Assembly (NCBI RefSeq): GCF_010731735.1
Contig: NZ_AP022588.1
Span: 5,146,001-5,210,000 of the forward strand
Direction: 5' to 3'
DNA: 64,000 nt
Origin: Mycolicibacterium sediminis
GTDB lineage: Bacteria > Actinomycetota > Actinomycetes > Mycobacteriales > Mycobacteriaceae
This document shows positions 60,901 to 64,000 of this stretch, one piece after another; position 1 is the stretch's first letter, and the number at the start of each line of letters is the position of its first letter. Made by a program: the position numbers and the translations under genes. A model generated the notes under the pieces. The model saw only the letters and a list, made by a program, of their open reading frames with translations, made no database searches and was not told the origin of the DNA.

Positions 60901-63900
60901 CCCGACGCGAGGGCCTTGCCCTGCCACCAGTTCGCCTGGGTGGCCACGACGTGGCCTGCGCCTTCGAACCGCTCGGCCAGGGTCGACCAGTCGGCATCGA
61001 TGTCGGCCTCGTCGGCCAGCCACAGCCGCGCGAGATCCTCACGCGCGCTTGCCCATCGATCGTCGAACACCACGGCCTTGCGGCTGTCGAACGTCGGCGC
61101 CACCAGGCGCGGCCAGTCCGAGCCGAGCTCGGCGCTGACGAGGTCGATCAGTTCGGTGTCGGACACCGTGTCGGCGGTGTTCACCGGGGCGTCCAGGCCG
61201 AGCTGGCCGAGGATCAGTCGGGCCGCGGAGGCCAGTACGCCGTCGCGACCGGTGACCTTCTCGGCGAATTCGCCGAGAGCCGCCGAGTCCACGACTCCGC
61301 CTGCCGCACCACCGGCGGACGGCAGCGTCACGGCGACGCCCTTGCGGGCGGCCACCGAGGTGACGGCGGCGTCGATCGCCTTGTCCACGGCTGCGGCGTC
61401 GGCCAGGGCGCCGTCGTGCAGCCCACCGAGTCCGCCACCACGCACGCTGGACCCCTCACGGGTTCCGAGTGCCACCTCGACGATGACGTGCTTGGCCCAG
61501 CCGGCACCCAGCTCCCACGTCTTGGTGACGCGCTCGGTCACGTAGGCCGGACGCTTGCCCGACGGCCCGAGGATCGTCCGCAGCTGATCGTTGATCGCGT
61601 CGCTCAGCACGGGGCCGAACGGCTTGTAGGTGCGGGCGAGCTTGGAGACCTGGCCCTTCAGCGCGGCCAGATCCGCTTCCGCGGCACCGTCGATCGCGCC
61701 GAGGTTCAGCTCGGAGCCCAGGTCGACGAGCAACTGGTTGCGGCGGGAGGACGCACCGTCGGTGATCGACTCGATGGAGTCGAGCGCCTCGATCTGATCG
61801 AGCCGCATCTTGGCCGACAGGGCGATGAGCGCCACGGTCGCGTCCGCGGCGTCGAATCCGAGGTCGTCGGGACGCGGTCCACCCGACGGCGCCGCGGGTG
61901 CGGCGACCGGGGCAGCGGCGGGCGCAGCCTCGGCGGCCGGCGCTGCAGCGGCCGGACCGTCCTCGGCGGGTTCGTCATCGGGCTCCGGGTCGGTGTCCGT
62001 AGCGAACAGCACCGCCGCGTCGCGCTCGGAGTTGAGCACCTCCGTGGTGCTGTGCGAGTACTCGGGCAGCTTCAGCGTGTTGGTGGCCAGGCCCGCCACG
62101 GTCGGCGCGGACTTCACGCCGATCTCGACGAAGCGCTCGACGCCGAGTCCGCCGGCGGCCTCCTCGATGAACAGGAGGTCCTGCGTCTCGATCCAGCGCA
62201 CCGGGCTGGCGAACTGCCATGCCAGCAGCTCGATCACGATCTTGCGGCACAGCTCGCGCGGCCGCTCCGTGCGCCAGGTGTCGTAGTCGGCGAGGATCTC
62301 GTCGAGCGGCTCGGCGGGCACCAGATCCCGGATCTCCTGGATGAAGTCGCGGTCGAGGGTGAACGGCCGCGGCACCAGGTTGGGGACGTACTTGCCGACG
62401 AGCAGCTCGGGATCCGCGTCACGCGGCATGACCCGCTCGAGCGAGCGGCGGAAGTCGGCGACGCCGACCCGCAGCACCTCGGAGTGGAACGGCACGTCGA
62501 TGCCGGGCACCAGGATGAACGAGCGCTTGCCGCCGGAGATCTCGCGACGCTTCTCGACCTCCTCCTCGAGGACCTCGAGCCCGCGGACGGTGCCGGCGAT
62601 CGCGTACTGCGAGCCACGCAGGTTGTAGTTGACGATCTGCAGGAATTCGCCTGTGCGCTCGCCGATCTCGGAGACCCAGTCGGTGACGTCGTCGTCCGCC
62701 AGGTCGATCTGGGACGGCCGGATGGCGGCCAGTCGGTAGTTCGACCGGCCGTTCTCGTCGCGCGGCACGATGTCGTGCATCTTGCTGCCGCGGTGGAAGA
62801 CCACCTCGAGCAGTGCCTCCAGCGGGTAGACGCCGGACACGCAGGCCAGGGCGGTGTACTCGCCCACCGAGTGGCCACAGGCGATCGCGCCCTCGACGAA
62901 GGCTCCCTGCTCGCGCATCTCGGCGACCTGGGCCGCCGCGACCGTCGCCATGGCGACCTGGGTGAACTGCGTCAGGTACAGCACGCCCTCGGGGTGGTGG
63001 TAGTGCACGCCGCTGGCGATCAGGCTGGTCGGGTTGTCGCGGACGACGTGCAGCACCGAGAAGCCGAGCGTCTCGCGGGTGAACTTGTCCGCGGTGTCCC
63101 ACACCTTGCGTGCGGCCTTGGACCGGGCCCTGACCTCCATGCCCATGCCCTTGGACTGAATCCCCTGGCCGGGGAAGGCATATGCGGTCTTGGGGGCGGC
63201 GAGCTGCGCCGTCGCGGCCATGACGAGTTCGCCTGCGACCTTTGCCGTCACCTCGATGATCTCGGCGCCGCGGTCGATGCCGACGCGGTCGACGCGGAAC
63301 TCGATCTCGTCACCGGGTAGGACCATGCCGAGGAAGCGCGACGTCCAGCCGACCAGGCGGGCCGGCGGGGTCGCCCGCCCGTCGGTGGCGGTGACGACGT
63401 GCTGCGCGGCGGCTGAGAGCCACATGCCGTGCACGATCGGCGTCTTCAGCCCGGCGAGCAGTGCCGCGGCCCGGTCGGTGTGGATCGGGTTGTGGTCACC
63501 GGACACGACCGCGAAGGCGCTCATGTCGGTGGGCGCGGTGACGGTGACGTCCCGACGCCGGCGACGAGGCGTCTCGGTGGCGTTGTCGGTGATCGCTCCA
63601 CCGGCGCGGACCGGATCGGCCAGCTCGACCGAGCCACTGCGGCCACGGATGGCGAAGCGCTCGGCCAGCGTGGCCAGCACGGTGCCCGAGGCGTCCGCGA
63701 CGGTCACGTCGACCGGGACGACGCGACCGACCTCGGTGTCCACCGCAGCGGAAGCCGTTGCGGTGACGGTCAACTCGGCCCGCTCATTCGGCATCGGCGC
63801 GAGCAGGTGGGCGGCGTGGTCGAGGTGGACCAGGCTGAGCAGACCCTCGACGACCGGGAATTCGGTCTCGGTGAGCGCGGAACCGATCACGGAGAACACG

Positions 63901-64000
63901 GCAGGCCAGCAGCGGCCGACCAGGGCATCGGGAACCAGCGTGAGCCCGGGGGCCAACGGCGCACCGAACGTGGCGGTGACGCCGGTGTGGTCGGCGACCT
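57957..64000 (-). CDS. fas: Type I fatty acid synthase, C-terminal two thirds (5' end beyond the window)
   Basis: Multifunctional FAS-I (Rv2524c, about 3070 residues in M. tuberculosis); the frame is open to the right edge, so about 2010 C-terminal residues are present. In order from the edge: a hotdog dehydratase region with FAVVSGDHNPIHTD (about 63530-63460); the malonyl/palmitoyl transferase with GHSVGEYTALA (near 62875); an Ala/Pro linker and the ACP with DGASSRRNQLLVDLG (near 61750, a Ser there being the phosphopantetheine site). Then come the ketoreductase with VVTGASKGSIAASVAAKL (near 60790) and the ketosynthase with GACATTAVS (nucleophile Cys near 59010), KHDTSTLANDPNE and TGHSKGGAAAF. 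AcpS follows. Confidence 0.96.
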   Translation of the reverse strand, partial: VADHTGVTATFGAPLAPGLTLVPDALVGRCWPAVFSVIGSALTETEFPVVEGLLSLVHLDHAAHLLAPMPNERAELTVTATASAAVDTEVGRVVPVDVTVADASGTVLATLAERFAIRGRSGSVELADPVRAGGAITDNATETPRRRRRDVTVTAPTDMSAFAVVSGDHNPIHTDRAAALLAGLKTPIVHGMWLSAAAQHVVTATDGRATPPARLVGWTSRFLGMVLPGDEIEFRVDRVGIDRGAEIIEVTAKVAGELVMAATAQLAAPKTAYAFPGQGIQSKGMGMEVRARSKAARKVWDTADKFTRETLGFSVLHVVRDNPTSLIASGVHYHHPEGVLYLTQFTQVAMATVAAAQVAEMREQGAFVEGAIACGHSVGEYTALACVSGVYPLEALLEVVFHRGSKMHDIVPRDENGRSNYRLAAIRPSQIDLADDDVTDWVSEIGERTGEFLQIVNYNLRGSQYAIAGTVRGLEVLEEEVEKRREISGGKRSFILVPGIDVPFHSEVLRVGVADFRRSLERVMPRDADPELLVGKYVPNLVPRPFTLDRDFIQEIRDLVPAEPLDEILADYDTWRTERPRELCRKIVIELLAWQFASPVRWIETQDLLFIEEAAGGLGVERFVEIGVKSAPTVAGLATNTLKLPEYSHSTTEVLNSERDAAVLFATDTDPEPDDEPAEDGPAAAAPAAEAAPAAAPVAAPAAPSGGPRPDDLGFDAADATVALIALSAKMRLDQIEALDSIESITDGASSRRNQLLVDLGSELNLGAIDGAAEADLAALKGQVSKLARTYKPFGPVLSDAINDQLRTILGPSGKRPAYVTERVTKTWELGAGWAKHVIVEVALGTREGSSVRGGGLGGLHDGALADAAAVDKAIDAAVTSVAARKGVAVTLPSAGGAAGGVVDSAALGEFAEKVTGRDGVLASAARLILGQLGLDAPVNTADTVSDTELIDLVSAELGSDWPRLVAPTFDSRKAVVFDDRWASAREDLARLWLADEADIDADWSTLAERFEGAGHVVATQANWWQGKALASGRNVHAALYGRAAAGAENPATGRYAHEIAVVTGASKGSIAASVAAKLLGGGATVIATTSRLDDDRLSFYKTLYREHARFGATLWVVPANMASYSDIDALVDWVGNEQVESLGPQSIHLKDALTPTLLFPFAAPRVAGDLSEAGSRSEMEMKVLLWAVQRLIGGLSHIGSERDIASRLHVVLPGSPNRGMFGGDGAYGEAKSALDAVVSRWKAETSWSQRVSLAHALIGWTKGTGLMGHNDAIVGAVEEAGVTTYSTEQMAAMLLDLCDIESKVAAARSPIKADLTGGLGEIDIDMGAIAAKARDEMVADTAPDETDDDFGTIRALPSPPRGYTAAPPPAWDDLDVDPADLVVIVGGAELGPYGSSRTRFEVEVSGELSAAGVLELAWTTGLVTWEDDPKPGWYDTQTGDMVDEGELVERYHDAVLERVGIREFVEDGAISADHASPLLVSVFLEKDFSFVVSSEADARGFVGFDPEHTVIAPVADSGDWQVTRKAGTEIRVPRKVELSRTVGAQIPTGFDPAVYGVSQDMINSIDRLALWNLVTTVDAFLSSGFTPAELMRWVHPSMVASTQGTGMGGMTSMQTMYHGNLLGKNKPNDILQEVLPNVMAGHVVQSYIGSYGAMIHPVGACATTAVSVEEGADKIRLGKAEFVVAGGYDDLTLEAIIGFGDMSATADTASMRAKGISDSKFSRANDRRRLGFVEGQGGGTILLARGDLALEMGLPVLAVVGYVASFGDGVHTSIPAPGLGALGAGRGGRESQLAKSLAKLGVGPDDIALVSKHDTSTLANDPNETELHERLAKAMGRSEGNPLFIVSQKSLTGHSKGGAAAFQMMGMCQMLRDGVIPPNRSLDCVDEEMAHASHFVWVRETLELGDKFPLKAGLITSLGFGHVSGLIALVHPQAFLAALDEQQREDYVRRSGDRVLTGQRRLASAIAGGPALYEKPADRRFNHDAAESEKRQEAAMLLDVDSRLGEDGWYAR

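Noticed and set aside
60405..63320. A 971-codon plus-strand open frame opposite fas
   Set aside because: Antisense shadow of FAS-I; no ribosome binding site, no recognisable domain.

Overview
The window is a high-GC, gene-dense chromosomal segment from a mycobacterium. It is most likely a rapid grower of the Mycolicibacterium type, because it carries several accessory genes that the tubercle bacillus lacks here. The assignment rests on gene order: from about 3.1 kb to the right edge the genes follow, with insertions and losses, the M. tuberculosis order Rv2464c to Rv2524c (nei1, rpiB, Rv2466c, pepN, Rv2468c, Rv2469c, glbO, aglA, Rv2474c, Rv2475c, gdh, ettA, ssbB, plsB2, plsC, Rv2484c, argW, echA14, citE to accD1, bkaR, Rv2507, Rv2508c, cmrA, Rv2510c, orn, hisT, lysU, ldtB, Rv2520c, bcp, Rv2522c, acpS, fas). 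Orthologue names are recalled from knowledge of that genome; no search was run.

Left part (1-9.1 kb): a truncated Na+/H+ antiporter; a low-GC OLD-family ATPase/TOPRIM gene that looks transferred; nei1-rpiB; a Ser/Thr kinase with an LpqN-like sensor domain; a membrane-anchored molybdopterin oxidoreductase; the mycothiol-dependent reductase; and a small secreted DUF732 protein. Next (9.1-17.5 kb) come pepN, which carries a frameshift near its 3' end, two HNH genes, small proteins, glbO, aglA, and a tandem repeat that links two genes by chained ATGA overlaps. From 17.1 to 24.8 kb are the large NAD-glutamate dehydrogenase with a coupled thioesterase, ettA and a second SSB.

Middle (24.9-32.5 kb): a four-gene operon transcribed leftwards, WS/DGAT acyltransferase, plsC, plsB2 and a CopD-CtaG fusion, every junction overlapping by 4 bp. 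It is bounded by tRNA-Arg. From 32.7 to 43.7 kb are an acetate-type transporter, a 2OG-Fe(II) oxygenase, an acyl-ACP thioesterase, an SDR, echA14 and the leucine-catabolic operon accD1-accA1-fadE19-maoC-citE. A TetR gene (bkaR) diverges from this operon across a paired 16-bp operator.

Right part (43.6-64 kb): small membrane proteins, an MmpS-like protein, an Atg22-like transporter, the mycolate reductase cmrA, a HerA-like ATPase, orn, tRNA-His, an L,D-transpeptidase and tRNA-Lys. Then comes a lineage-specific pair of secreted Asn/Gly-rich repeat proteins (52.1-54.7 kb) sharing a GNGN-x2-Q motif. This pair is the best candidate for an undescribed system. DUF3618, bcp, an M20 peptidase, acpS and the C-terminal two thirds of FAS-I close the window.
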